DNA from: Paenibacillus sp. S150
GTDB taxonomy: Bacteria > Bacillota > Bacilli > Paenibacillales > Paenibacillaceae
Length of the DNA stretch: 64,000 bases
Reading direction: 5' to 3'
Assembly: GCF_019352175.1 (NCBI RefSeq)
Contig: NZ_JACBYI010000032.1
Location: 1-64,000 of the forward strand
Of the stretch, positions 7,918 to 16,362 are shown one piece after another. Position numbers and translations under genes: made by a program. A model generated the notes under the pieces. It searched no databases, was not told the DNA's origin, and saw only the letters and a list, made by a program, of their open reading frames with translations. The stretch's first letter is position 1; each line of letters begins with the position of its first letter.

Positions 7918-8792
7918 GCTATACTTACGCCGACAATAGTTTATGGAAGCAGACGGCGCTGCATGATATCACCTTCGGGGTTCCCCAGGGCTCGCTGACC
8001 GGGATTGCCGGTGCGACTGGCTCCGGCAAGTCCACGCTGCTGCAGCTGTTCAACGGCATTCTGAAGCCGACGCAAGGGACGGTAAGTGTGCTGGAGGTTA
8101 CCATCCGCGCCGGCGAGAAATCGCCGAAGCTGCTGCCGCTGCGCCGGCGGGTTGGACTGGTGTTCCAATTTCCGGAGCAGCAGCTGTTCGAGGATACCGT
8201 GGAGAAGGATTTGTGCTTCGGGCCGCTGAACTTCGGCATGAGTCCCGAAGAGGCCAGGGAGCGTGCCCGCAAGGCCATGCTTGAAATGGGCCTGGATCTG
8301 GCCCTGCTTGCGCGCAATCCGTTCCGGCTAAGCGGCGGACAGATGCGCAAGGCGGCAATTGCCTCTGTGCTTGCCATGGACCCGGAAATTGTGGTGCTGG
8401 ACGAGCCGACGGCTACGCTTGATCCGGTCAGCCGCGCTGAGCTGATCTCGCAACTGGAGCGCCTTTGCCGCGAACAGGGCCGGACGATTATCATTGTAAC
8501 CCACCGGATGGACGAGCTGCTGCCTTATGCCGACCGCTGGATCCTGCTGAAGGACGGGGAGCTTGCTTTTCAAGGCAGCGGCGGCGAGCTTGCTGAAGAT
8601 CCGGACATCCTTGCGCGCTGCGGTCTTGGCGTGCCGCATTCACTGCGGTACTGGCGTGCAATTGCCGACCGCTTCGGGCTTGCAGGAGAGAAGCCCTGCC
8701 TTACAGCTGAGAGCCTGGCCGAGCGGCTCGCTTCATTGCCCGGGACGGGCATTTCAGCCGGTACGGCAGAAATGGGGGATGCCCATGAATGA
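7893..8792 (+). CDS. ecfA2: ECF transporter ATP-binding subunit EcfA2-like
   Basis: 299 residues. Walker A GATGSGKST, Q-loop FQFPEQQLFEDTV (typical of EcfA2), signature LSGGQMRK, Walker B IVVLDEPTATLDP and H-loop VTHRMDE are all intact, so the ATPase should be functional. The C-terminal 60 residues (from DPDILARCGLGVP) follow the EcfA2 pattern that contacts the EcfT coupling helices. It overlaps both neighbours (25 nt with ecfA1, 8 nt with ecfT), indicating tight translational coupling in one operon with eetA/eetB. The signature has MRK where QxR is more usual, a common family variant. Confidence 0.88.
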   Translation: MAIQLQQVSYTYADNSLWKQTALHDITFGVPQGSLTGIAGATGSGKSTLLQLFNGILKPTQGTVSVLEVTIRAGEKSPKLLPLRRRVGLVFQFPEQQLFEDTVEKDLCFGPLNFGMSPEEARERARKAMLEMGLDLALLARNPFRLSGGQMRKAAIASVLAMDPEIVVLDEPTATLDPVSRAELISQLERLCREQGRTIIIVTHRMDELLPYADRWILLKDGELAFQGSGGELAEDPDILARCGLGVPHSLRYWRAIADRFGLAGEKPCLTAESLAERLASLPGTGISAGTAEMGDAHE

Positions 8793-9576
8793 GCGGCTGC
8801 TGCTGGGACGCAGCATTGAGACCGGCTCATGGGTGCATAAGCTGGATGCGCGTTCGAAGCTTACAGGGATGCTGCTGTATGTGGCTGTGATTCTGCTCTC
8901 GGCTTCATGGATGTCGATGGCGCTGCTGGCAGTGTTTTCGATTTCAGTGATGGCCTCGACGCGTATTCCGCTGAAATACTTCATTAAGGCCGCCAAGCCT
9001 TTGCGTTATTTAATGCTGTTCATCTTCATTGTGCAGCTGCTGACCGTCAAAGAGGGCGATGTACTGTGGTCCATCGGCTCGTTCGCCCTGCATGAGGGCG
9101 GGCTGCGACTGGCTGCTTTTTCCGTCATCCGCATGCTGCTGCTGATCACGTTCACGGCGCTCCTTACTTTTACGACAACGCCTGGCAAGCTGAATCAGGG
9201 TCTGGAGGGCATCCTGTCGCCGTTCAAGAAATTCGGGCTGTCGCCTGACCGGATTACACTCATGATCAGCATTGCCCTGCGGTTCATCCCGACGATTCTG
9301 GATGAAGCGCAGATCATAATGAAAGCCCAGGCCTCCCGCGGAGCCGATCTGCAGGAGCTGCCCTTGAAAGAGAAAGCGCGGATGCTCGTATCGCTGCTGG
9401 TGCCTGTAATCTCCAGCGCCTTTCGGCGGGCACAGGATCTGGTCTATTCCATGGAGGCCAGAGGCTTCCGCATGGATGCTCCGCGCAGCCGGTATCACCG
9501 CCTGAGGTGGGGCGCTGCCGATACCGTTTTTGTCGCTATGTTCGTCATCATGGGAGTTACAGTCGCATTATTGTAA
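8785..9576 (+). CDS. ecfT: ECF transporter transmembrane subunit EcfT-like
   Basis: 263 residues with about five to six membrane segments. Two cytoplasmic coupling-helix motifs of EcfT are visible: KAQASRGAD and SMEARGFRM (the Ala-Arg-Gly signatures that dock into the ATPases). EcfT is the scaffold joining the S component to EcfA1A2. The ATG at 8785 is 6 nt after GGGGG and yields the expected N-terminus. An in-frame reading from 8563 is only read-through in ecfA2. It completes eetB-ecfA1-ecfA2-ecfT as a four-gene transporter, ending 20 nt before the U32 gene with no terminator between. Confidence 0.88.
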   Translation: MNERLLLGRSIETGSWVHKLDARSKLTGMLLYVAVILLSASWMSMALLAVFSISVMASTRIPLKYFIKAAKPLRYLMLFIFIVQLLTVKEGDVLWSIGSFALHEGGLRLAAFSVIRMLLLITFTALLTFTTTPGKLNQGLEGILSPFKKFGLSPDRITLMISIALRFIPTILDEAQIIMKAQASRGADLQELPLKEKARMLVSLLVPVISSAFRRAQDLVYSMEARGFRMDAPRSRYHRLRWGAADTVFVAMFVIMGVTVALL

Positions 9577-9596
9577 TATTTTAGGGGGAACCAACA

Positions 9597-11519
9597 ATGG
9601 CAAGATTTTTTAATGGCAAAGAAGTTGAACTGCTCGCACCTGCGGGAACGTTCGAGATTTTCAAGGCAGTTGTTGAATCGGGCTGTGATGCTGTGTATTT
9701 CGGCGGTCCGGTGCTCAATATGAGAATGATGCGCAAAGGCTATAATCTGTCCCGCGAGGAAATTATAGAAGCCCTTGGGATAGCACATAGTCTGGATAAA
9801 AAAGTATATATCACTGTAAACAATCTCTTCAGCGAAGACGATGTGGAGGAAGCCAGAGCGTATTTGAGGTTTCTGGACGAGGCCCGTCCGGATGCGCTGA
9901 TTGTTCAGGATATGGCGGTGCTGGAGCTGATCCGCGAGATGGAGCTTACCGTTCCAATCCACGCCTCAGTCATGATGAATGTCCACAATCTGGAGATGAT
10001 TTATGCCCTGCGTGATCTGGGAGTGAGCCGGGTGGTTACCTCGCGGGAAATGGATCTGCAGACGGCCAAGCTCCTGGGGCAGAAGAGCGGTATGGAGCTG
10101 GAATACTTCATTCATGGCGATATGTGCTCCGTGCATGGGGCGAACTGCTATTTTAGCTCCCAGGTATTCGGCATGAGCAGCAACCGGGGCAAATGCATGA
10201 AGCCTTGCCGCTGGGATTACCGGATTAAGCGGGACGGATATGTCTTCCCGGCGGAATACCCGCTGGCCGTCAAGGATATGTTCATGTATGAGCATCTTCC
10301 CGAGCTGATCGAATCGGGCATCACCTCCTTCAAAATCGAAGGCCGGATGCGCGATAAGGAATTTATGGTCTCACTTGCGAACAGCTACAGTGAGGCGATT
10401 GACCGGTATATTGAAGATCCGCTGGGCTTTGACCGGACCGTGAATTCCAAAGAGCTGTACAAAAACCGCAAACGGGATTTCTCCACTGCATATGCTTTTG
10501 GCAAACCAGGACTGGCGAACATTAACCGCCGGTATGAGGGAACCGGCAAATTCTACAGCACAGGCAAGGTCTTCAGTACGCCAACTGCCGAACGAGAGCT
10601 GTCCGAGGCCCGGGTACTGCAGCTGCGTGAATGTCTGGCTGAAGCAGGACATGCGCCAAAGGCGAAGCCGGAGCTGGCTGTACGTGTGAATAACATGGAG
10701 CAGGCCCGGCTTGTGCTCGAAATGGGCGTGGAAAGCCTGTACCTGCCAGGAGATGTATTCGAGCCGGACCGGCCGTTTACGAAGCGGGATATCAAGGAGC
10801 TTGGAGCGGTTAAAGGTGCAACGAAGCTGTACCTAGGGATGCCGCGGATGATGACCGAGCTGCATTTTGACCAGTATGACCACCTGCTGAACGGAGAACG
10901 GCTGCCGATTGACGGGTTGATGATTACCAATCTGGGGGCGATTCGCCGCTACAGAGGCGCAGGGTATTCAATGATTGGCGATGCCAACCTGAATGTATAC
11001 AATCACCTTTCTGCCGGACTGTACGCCGGGCTGGGCCTGGAGAAGCTTACTGTATCGCCGGAAATGACGATGGAGCATTTTGCCGCCTTCACTTCGCGCT
11101 GTGATCTGCCGCTGGAAGTTGTCGTTCATGGCACACCGGCGCTTATGTACATGGAGCATGATCTTTACGAGAACACCGAGGTTATGGAGCCTATTGCCGA
11201 AGAGGATAATCTGTATGTCAGCAACGATGTGCTGGTGCTCAAAACCGACAAGGGTGAAAATCCGGTCTACCGTGACCAGTACGGCCGCTGCCATCTGCTG
11301 TTCTCCAAAGAGCTTTGCTACCTGCCTATGCTGAACGAAATGAGCGGACTGGGCATTGCCAGCTTCCGGATCGAAGGGGCAACCTACAGCACAGAAGAGC
11401 TTCGGACCATTATTGCCGCCTACCAGGCAGCCTTGGACGCCCCTCCGCAGGAGGATTTGCTGGGCGGACTGAAGCCGGTATATGCCGGTTATACCCTGGG
11501 TTCCTTGCAGTTCAATTGA
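9597..11519 (+). CDS. Peptidase U32 family protein (probable Fe-S hydroxylase/tRNA or quinone modification type)
   Basis: 640 residues. The N-terminus has the U32 hallmark ELLAPAGTFE (11-20); the family signature is EYFIHGDMCSVHGANCYFSS. Cys177, Cys184, Cys200 and Cys204 have the spacing of U32 proteins that bind a 4Fe-4S cluster. Characterised relatives are TrhP/RlhA (RNA hydroxylation) and UbiU/UbiV (oxygen-independent quinone hydroxylation), although the family is still labelled peptidase. The C-terminal half resembles the long collagenase-like form. Start is supported by AGGGGG 9 nt upstream. It lies between an ECF module and a UbiA prenyltransferase in a quinone/electron-transfer locus, which makes a role in quinone tailoring worth considering; that is inference only. 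Confidence 0.8.
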   Translation: MARFFNGKEVELLAPAGTFEIFKAVVESGCDAVYFGGPVLNMRMMRKGYNLSREEIIEALGIAHSLDKKVYITVNNLFSEDDVEEARAYLRFLDEARPDALIVQDMAVLELIREMELTVPIHASVMMNVHNLEMIYALRDLGVSRVVTSREMDLQTAKLLGQKSGMELEYFIHGDMCSVHGANCYFSSQVFGMSSNRGKCMKPCRWDYRIKRDGYVFPAEYPLAVKDMFMYEHLPELIESGITSFKIEGRMRDKEFMVSLANSYSEAIDRYIEDPLGFDRTVNSKELYKNRKRDFSTAYAFGKPGLANINRRYEGTGKFYSTGKVFSTPTAERELSEARVLQLRECLAEAGHAPKAKPELAVRVNNMEQARLVLEMGVESLYLPGDVFEPDRPFTKRDIKELGAVKGATKLYLGMPRMMTELHFDQYDHLLNGERLPIDGLMITNLGAIRRYRGAGYSMIGDANLNVYNHLSAGLYAGLGLEKLTVSPEMTMEHFAAFTSRCDLPLEVVVHGTPALMYMEHDLYENTEVMEPIAEEDNLYVSNDVLVLKTDKGENPVYRDQYGRCHLLFSKELCYLPMLNEMSGLGIASFRIEGATYSTEELRTIIAAYQAALDAPPQEDLLGGLKPVYAGYTLGSLQFN

Positions 11520-11667
11520 TATATTTGAATTTTAAAATATTGGGATTGGGCGTATAATAAATGATATGCGGCAGGTTGATAAGTTACTTTTTTCACAAAT
11601 AATTGAACTGAACTTTTATTCCAGATTGTATCGCCCGGACAGGCGCCTGAAAGCGAGGGAATCCTTC

Positions 11668-12969
11668 ATGAAGCAACAAGAGACGGCCATTGGAAGAACG
11701 GCGGTTGCCGCCAAAAGAAAAGAATATTTCTACCCATGTACGGTACATTTTTACCGCGATGCCCCGCAGCTTGTGTGTGGGAGCATGCAGTATGTCTATG
11801 ATGAGAACGGCAAGCAGTATACGGACTTTTTCGCCGGAGTATCCGTTGTCTCCTGTGGACACTGCAACCCGGTGATTACGGCGCGCACCATTGCGCAGCT
11901 GCAGCAGCTGCAGCACACCTCGACGGTGTATCTCACGCAGCAGAGTGTGGATTTGGCCGAGCGGCTGGAAGAGGTGCTGCCGGGGAACCTGCGCCGGAGC
12001 TTTTTCGTCAACAGCGGCTCCGAGGCCAATGAGGGAGCGCTATTGCTGGCCAGAATGCATACCGGACGCAAAGGCTTCATTGCTCTGGAGAACGGGCTGC
12101 ATGGGCGGACCAATCTGACGATGAGTGTAACCGGGCTGCAAATGTGGAGAACGGACAATTACCTGGATGAGGAGGTTACGTTCATTGAACGGCCATTTCA
12201 CCCGGAGCTGACTCTGGAGGAGGCAGCTGCTGTCTCTCTGAAAAGCCTGAAGCGGGTTCTGGAGGAGAAAGGCGGCACAATCGCGGCAATGATCGTAGAG
12301 CCGATTCAGGGAAATGGGGGCATGATTATGCCTGTCCTTTCATATTTCCGCGAAGTCAAAGCGCTGCTCGATAAGTATGGCGTGCTGCTGATCGACGATG
12401 AGATACAGACGGGCTACGGCCGCACGGGAGCTATGTTCGCGATGGAGCATTTTGGCGTGGTGCCGGATATTATCAGCATGGCCAAAGCGCTGGGCAACGG
12501 AGTTCCGGTAGCCGCCTTTGCAACTACGGATATCATTGCCGCTTCCTTGAACCGGCCATCGGCCTCAACCTTCGGGGGGAATCCGGTGTCGGCGGCTACC
12601 GCGCTCGCGGTGCTGGATTATATCCGTGACGAACGGCTGCCGCAGCGTGCGGCCGAGCTTGGAACGCGTCTGAAGGGAGGGCTTGAGTCCCTTCAGGCAC
12701 GTTACCCGGCAATGATAAAGGATGTGCGCGGAACCGGGCTGATGCTGGGTGCGGAATTGGCGGGTGCGGACGCTGCAGACTCCGCTGAGCTGACCGACAA
12801 TGTGCTGGAAGCAATGAAGGACAGGGGCTATTTAATCGGCAAAAATGGCGTAGGCCGCAACGTGCTCGCTTTCCAGCCGCCGCTGGTTGTTGCCGCCGAT
12901 GATATTGACGGCATGCTTACTGCTTTGAATGAAGTACTGCGGCAAGTTTCCACAGAAAAGGAAGAATAA
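11668..12969 (+). CDS. Class III PLP aminotransferase (AGXT2/ornithine-type)
   Basis: 433 residues of fold-type I aminotransferase. Landmarks are SGSEANEGALLLAR (phosphate binding), LLIDDEIQTGYGRTGAMFAMEHFGVVPDI (Asp-Glu-x-Gln-x-Gly, class III signature) and the PLP Lys in SMAKALGNGVP. The length and FAGVSVVSCGH start resemble alanine-glyoxylate aminotransferase 2-like enzymes, which use amino acids or omega-amino acids as donors with pyruvate/glyoxylate. I start at the ATG at 11668, 8 nt behind GAGGG; an upstream ATG (11566) lacks a ribosome-binding site. A TATAAT at 11553-11558 suggests its own promoter but no clear -35 is present. It ends one nt before the UbiA gene start, so it is co-transcribed. 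Its role in this locus is unexplained. Confidence 0.82.
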   Translation: MKQQETAIGRTAVAAKRKEYFYPCTVHFYRDAPQLVCGSMQYVYDENGKQYTDFFAGVSVVSCGHCNPVITARTIAQLQQLQHTSTVYLTQQSVDLAERLEEVLPGNLRRSFFVNSGSEANEGALLLARMHTGRKGFIALENGLHGRTNLTMSVTGLQMWRTDNYLDEEVTFIERPFHPELTLEEAAAVSLKSLKRVLEEKGGTIAAMIVEPIQGNGGMIMPVLSYFREVKALLDKYGVLLIDDEIQTGYGRTGAMFAMEHFGVVPDIISMAKALGNGVPVAAFATTDIIAASLNRPSASTFGGNPVSAATALAVLDYIRDERLPQRAAELGTRLKGGLESLQARYPAMIKDVRGTGLMLGAELAGADAADSAELTDNVLEAMKDRGYLIGKNGVGRNVLAFQPPLVVAADDIDGMLTALNEVLRQVSTEKEE

Positions 12970-12970
12970 T

Positions 12971-13855
12971 ATGGCAATCTTAAATGCTGTCAAAACCTCT
13001 GCACTTAAGCTGAAAATGTTCAGCGAGCTGGTGATGTTCTCCCACACGCTGTTTTCGCTGCCTTTCGCTGTCATCTCGATGGTCTGGGCGGCAGGAGGGT
13101 GGCCGTCCGGCCATATGATGCTGTGGGGTCTTATTGCTCTAATCGGGGCGCGCAACGGTGCGAATGCCTTTAACCGCCTCGTTGACCGAAGTTTTGACGG
13201 TAAAAATCCGCGCACCGCGCACCGTCATCTCCCGCAGCGGCTGCTTGCGGAAAAGGAAGTTATATTTTTCATCATAATCAACTATGCGTTGTTTATTGTG
13301 GCCTCCGGCATGCTGAACCTGCTCTGCCTGCTGCTGTCGCCGGTCGCTATTGTGCTGATCTCATCCTATTCCTATACCAAACGCTTCACCTTCTTAAGCC
13401 ATCTGTATTTGGGCTTTGTCATTGCGTCCGCCCCGATTGGGGCCTGGTTTGCGGTGACGGGCAATATTGCCTTCACCCCATTTGTGATCGGCACGGTGGT
13501 GATGCTCTGGATTGCCGGCTTTGATATTATTTACGGTACCCAGGATATCGATTTCGACCGCCGGAACGGCCTGTGGTCCATTCCAAGCTTTTTTGGACTG
13601 GAGAATGCGCTGCGCATTTCCAAAGGCCTGCATTTCATCATGATCATGCTCCTGCTGTTCCTGTACCTCTGGCGGGATCTGGGCTGGATGTACCTGGTCG
13701 GCATCGGCATGGCTACGGTGCTGCTGATGACGGAGCACCGGATTATTAAGCCGCATAACCGGCGGCTGATGAAGATGGCCTCGTATAATTTGAATCAGGT
13801 AATCAGTATGGTGATATTGCTGTGCACGCTGACTGATTATTTTTATGTTAGTTAG
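12971..13855 (+). CDS. UbiA-family polyprenyltransferase (DmkA/MqnP-like)
   Basis: 294 residues, about eight to nine membrane segments. Both Asp-rich prenyl-diphosphate sites are present: NAFNRLVDRSFDGKNPRTAHR (NxxxD and DxxxxNxRT) and DIIYGTQDIDFDRRNG (YxxxDxxxD). This places it in the UbiA superfamily, closest to the 'UbiA-like / MqnP' branch that prenylates aromatic quinone precursors. In FLEET loci DmkA supplies a separate demethylmenaquinone pool, and this gene is in the expected setting with NDH-2 and a prenyl diphosphate synthase. The true start is the ATG at 12971, 6 nt behind AAAGGAAGAA. It is the last gene of the forward transcription unit; no clear forward terminator is seen before the repeat region. 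Confidence 0.82.
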   Translation: MAILNAVKTSALKLKMFSELVMFSHTLFSLPFAVISMVWAAGGWPSGHMMLWGLIALIGARNGANAFNRLVDRSFDGKNPRTAHRHLPQRLLAEKEVIFFIIINYALFIVASGMLNLLCLLLSPVAIVLISSYSYTKRFTFLSHLYLGFVIASAPIGAWFAVTGNIAFTPFVIGTVVMLWIAGFDIIYGTQDIDFDRRNGLWSIPSFFGLENALRISKGLHFIMIMLLLFLYLWRDLGWMYLVGIGMATVLLMTEHRIIKPHNRRLMKMASYNLNQVISMVILLCTLTDYFYVS

Positions 13856-14211
13856 GGGTGGGAGGCCGGCTGGGGCCTGGCTGAGGCTGGAGCTAGAGCC
13901 GGGGTTGGTTAGGAGAGGCAGCGCTCCGGGGAATGTTTGGACTTCCGGACGCTGCCGCTCCTCCAGTTCCAAACTTCCCCTCCGCTCCGTCCTAACCTGC
14001 CTTGGCATCCCAAAAGACTAACACAAAAAAAGACAACAAGCCCGCCAGCAGGCGTGGCGGGCATCAGCGCGGAAGGGCCTGCTAGCCGCCGCCTTCCTGA
14101 CCGGGACTGTGGCCCCTGGACCCGGCTCTGCGGTGCCATTGGTTAAACCGGCAGTACTTCCGTTCCGGGACGAGCCGGATATTCTGAAGGGTCGAGCGGC
14201 ATGGATGTCTA

Positions 14212-14226
14212 TTGCACAAAGTGCAA
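14212..14226. repeat. Short palindrome TTGCAC-AAA-GTGCAA
   Basis: Perfect 6-bp arms around AAA. Variants recur at 33047-33061 (TTGCACTTTCTGCAA) and, more degenerate, near 33103-33115 and 33149-33166, so it belongs to a dispersed family. Confidence 0.5.
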
Positions 14227-14293
14227 TTATGAGACACGTCTACTACAGTAATCAGAAGTAATAAGACTAATAAGTAGCCTGAAAAGCAAAAGG

Positions 14294-14428
14294 CCCAACC
14301 CAACCCAACCCAACCCAACCCAACCCAACCCAACCCAACCCAACCCAACCCAACCCAACCCAACCCAACCCAACCCAACCCAACCCAACCCAACCCAACC
14401 CAACCCAACCCAACCCAACCTAACCTAA
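14294..14428. repeat. CCCAA pentanucleotide microsatellite (~25 perfect copies)
   Basis: CCCAA is repeated without interruption from 14294 to about 14420, then degenerates to TAACCTAA. The unit is not a multiple of three and sits between converging genes, so it is not coding. Open frames across it (Gly-Trp-Val-Gly-Leu repeats) are artefacts. Confidence 0.95.
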
Positions 14429-14787
14429 AAAAGCCCGGCCGTGGGAAATCGTGTCGTGTCGATTCCGCTCCCGAACCCCAAAAAATGAGACCCAAGAGCA
14501 ATAGCGCAAGGGGCAAGGGAAGAAGCCAGAGCAACAGGAAAAAACTCGCTCACGTATGCTTAGCTGCGTTCGCTAGTACAACGTTTCATAAGTTCTTTCC
14601 CACGGCTAGGGCCTTAAAGGAAAAAGAAGGGAGATCGCTGCGGTCTATTTGCACTGCCTTGCTACCACAAAAGCTAATGGGAAGCGACTCCCTTGCAAGG
14701 GAGTAGTTTGTGCCTTTGTTGTGTAAGCACGCCCGTTAGTAACCATGGTGGAGGAACTTGAGAGCTTAAGCGACTAGCCAACTGCTC

Positions 14788-15144
14788 CGCTCCAACAACG
14801 GCATTTCTGCCGTTATTCCTGGTCAACCTGCCCAGACCCGCTCCAACAACGGCATTTCTGCCGTTATTCCTGGTCAACCTGCCCAGACCCGCTCCAACAA
14901 CGGCATTTCTGCCGTTATTCCTGGTCAACCTGCCCAGATCCGCCCCAACAACGGCATTTCTGCCGTTATTCCTGGTCAACCTGCCCAGCTCCGCTCCAAC
15001 AACGGCATTTCTGCCGTTATTCCTGGTCAACCTGCCCAGACCTGCTCCAACAACGGCATTTCTGCCGTTATTCCTGGTCAACCTGCCCAGACCCGCTCCA
15101 ACAACGGCATTTCTGCCGTTATTCCTGGTCAAACTGTCGAGGTA
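14788..15144. repeat. Seven tandem 51-bp repeats each carrying a hairpin
   Basis: Copies begin at 14788, 14839, 14890, 14941, 14992, 15043 and 15094, almost identical; the last is partly diverged. Each contains AACGGCA-TTTC-TGCCGTT, a 7-bp stem with a 4-nt loop, followed by CCTGGTCAACCTGCCCAG. There are no unique spacers, so it is not a CRISPR array. Confidence 0.95.
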
Positions 15145-15317
15145 CAACTTCTCGTATTCCTCCGCAAGCCTCTTGTCAACATGGGGGGGAGGAACTTATG
15201 GGACGCTGCACTAGTTTAGCGAAAGGGCAAGGGCAGAAACAAGAGCAACAGGGCCAAACCCGCTCACGAGCGCTTAGCTGCGTTCGCTAGGCACAAGGCG
15301 GGCAAGCGCGCAAGCGC

Positions 15318-15365
15318 AAAAATCCCCCCGGTGGCACCCAAAGGTGTTAACCGGGGGGATTTTTT
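15318..15365. terminator. Strong bidirectional terminator
   Basis: Arms AAAAATCCCCCCGGT and ACCGGGGGGATTTTT (15 bp) flank a 17-nt loop. A on one side and T on the other let it stop transcription from both directions. It ends at the stop codon of the reverse-strand prenyl synthase gene. Confidence 0.9.
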
Positions 15366-16344
15366 AGCGGTCGCGCCGGGCAAAATACTGCAGCAAGGTC
15401 TCCAGATCGGCATGTGCCGGGTAACTGGAGAGCTGCCGGATAATTGCCGCAGCCTGTGCGAGATAATCCTGGCTGATTGCTTCGGTGCGGGCCAGGGCGT
15501 CGCTCCGGCTGATCAGAGCCAGCACATGAGCCACCTCTTCCTCCGAAGAGGCAGGACCGATAGTGCGGATGACCGGTGACATCTCCGGGTCCTGCAAGGC
15601 GAAGAGCACAGGAAGCGTAACCTGGCCATGGCGCAGGTCGCTGCCGGCGGGCTTGCCCAGGATATCCGCAGATTGGGTGAAATCAAGAATATCATCCTGG
15701 ATTTGAAAAGACATGCCCAGCGCTTCTCCAAAGCTGTAGAGCAAGCCCGCGACCTCTTCCATGCTCTCGGTGGACAGTGCACCCACCCGCAAGCAGGTAG
15801 CCATCAGCAGGGCTGTTTTGTTGCGGGATTTTTCCAGATACTCTTCAAAGGTGAGATTGTAGTCGTAGGCGTGCTCCATTTGCTGGTATTCCCCCAGACA
15901 CAGCTGGGCGGTAGCCACCGACGACAAGTCGTGGACATAACGGTTTTTATCACCGGTGTATTTGCTGAGCAGCTCAATTACCCGGGCAGACATATAATTG
16001 CCGATATGCACCGCGGAGAGGACGCCGGTCTTGGTGTGCAAGGCCGGTCCTCCGCGCCGCAGCTCGGCATCGTCAATAATATCATCATGAATCAATGAGG
16101 CCGCGTGAATAAATTCGGCAGCAGCAGACAACTGCAGGGTTCTGCGGCCCGGGGGCTTGCGTCCAAAACGGCTGCCAACAATGACCATCAGCGGACGGAG
16201 CCGTTTCCCGCCGGAGCCGGTCAGCTCCAGTATGCTCTGCGCCAGCTGTGACTTTTGGGGTACGTCTTTATCACGGGCCACAATGTTCTGAATTTCACGG
16301 TTAATTTCATTCAGGTCGATCTTTAAGGCTTCATGCAGCTTCAT
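15364..16344 (-). CDS. Polyprenyl diphosphate synthase, HepT-like large subunit (DmkB candidate)
   Basis: 326 residues. Trans-isoprenyl diphosphate synthase with the first Asp-rich motif LIHDDIIDDAELRRGGPA and second Asp-rich motif FQIQDDILDF, plus GGKRLRP for IPP binding. It chain-elongates allylic diphosphates to make quinone side chains. The upstream coupled gene looks like the small HepS subunit, so the enzyme is probably heterodimeric like B. subtilis heptaprenyl diphosphate synthase. Because a housekeeping hepS-menG-hepT operon is expected elsewhere, this pair is likely a dedicated paralogue, matching DmkB of FLEET loci. I use the ATG at 16344 (AGGTGGG 8 nt upstream) rather than the GTG at 16359, which lacks a site. 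It ends at a strong terminator. Confidence 0.85.
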   Translation of the reverse strand: MKLHEALKIDLNEINREIQNIVARDKDVPQKSQLAQSILELTGSGGKRLRPLMVIVGSRFGRKPPGRRTLQLSAAAEFIHAASLIHDDIIDDAELRRGGPALHTKTGVLSAVHIGNYMSARVIELLSKYTGDKNRYVHDLSSVATAQLCLGEYQQMEHAYDYNLTFEEYLEKSRNKTALLMATCLRVGALSTESMEEVAGLLYSFGEALGMSFQIQDDILDFTQSADILGKPAGSDLRHGQVTLPVLFALQDPEMSPVIRTIGPASSEEEVAHVLALISRSDALARTEAISQDYLAQAAAIIRQLSSYPAHADLETLLQYFARRDR

Positions 16345-16362
16345 CTTTATGGTTCCCACCTG

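Larger units (their letters stand above)
13856..15317. other. Repeat-laden convergent intergenic region
   Basis: About 1.46 kb between two converging units without a supported gene. It holds GC-rich low-complexity DNA (13856-13960), a hairpin GCCCGCC/GGCGGGC (14040-14062) with a T tract on the reverse strand, a TTGCAC-AAA-GTGCAA palindrome (14212-14226), a CCCAA pentanucleotide tract (14294-14428), a seven-copy 51-bp tandem array (14788-15144), and two 72-nt imperfect direct repeats (14505-14576 and 15219-15290) that bracket the array. Apparent reading frames are products of the repeats. Confidence 0.75.

Noticed and set aside
14082..14534. Reverse-strand Gly-Trp-Val-Gly-Leu repeat proteins
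   Set aside because: They are produced by the CCCAA microsatellite, which stays open in several frames; no start signals.
14674..15147. CRISPR array or repeat protein in the 51-bp tandem units
   Set aside because: Units are identical end to end without unique spacers, no cas genes are near, and the reverse open frame has no start signals.
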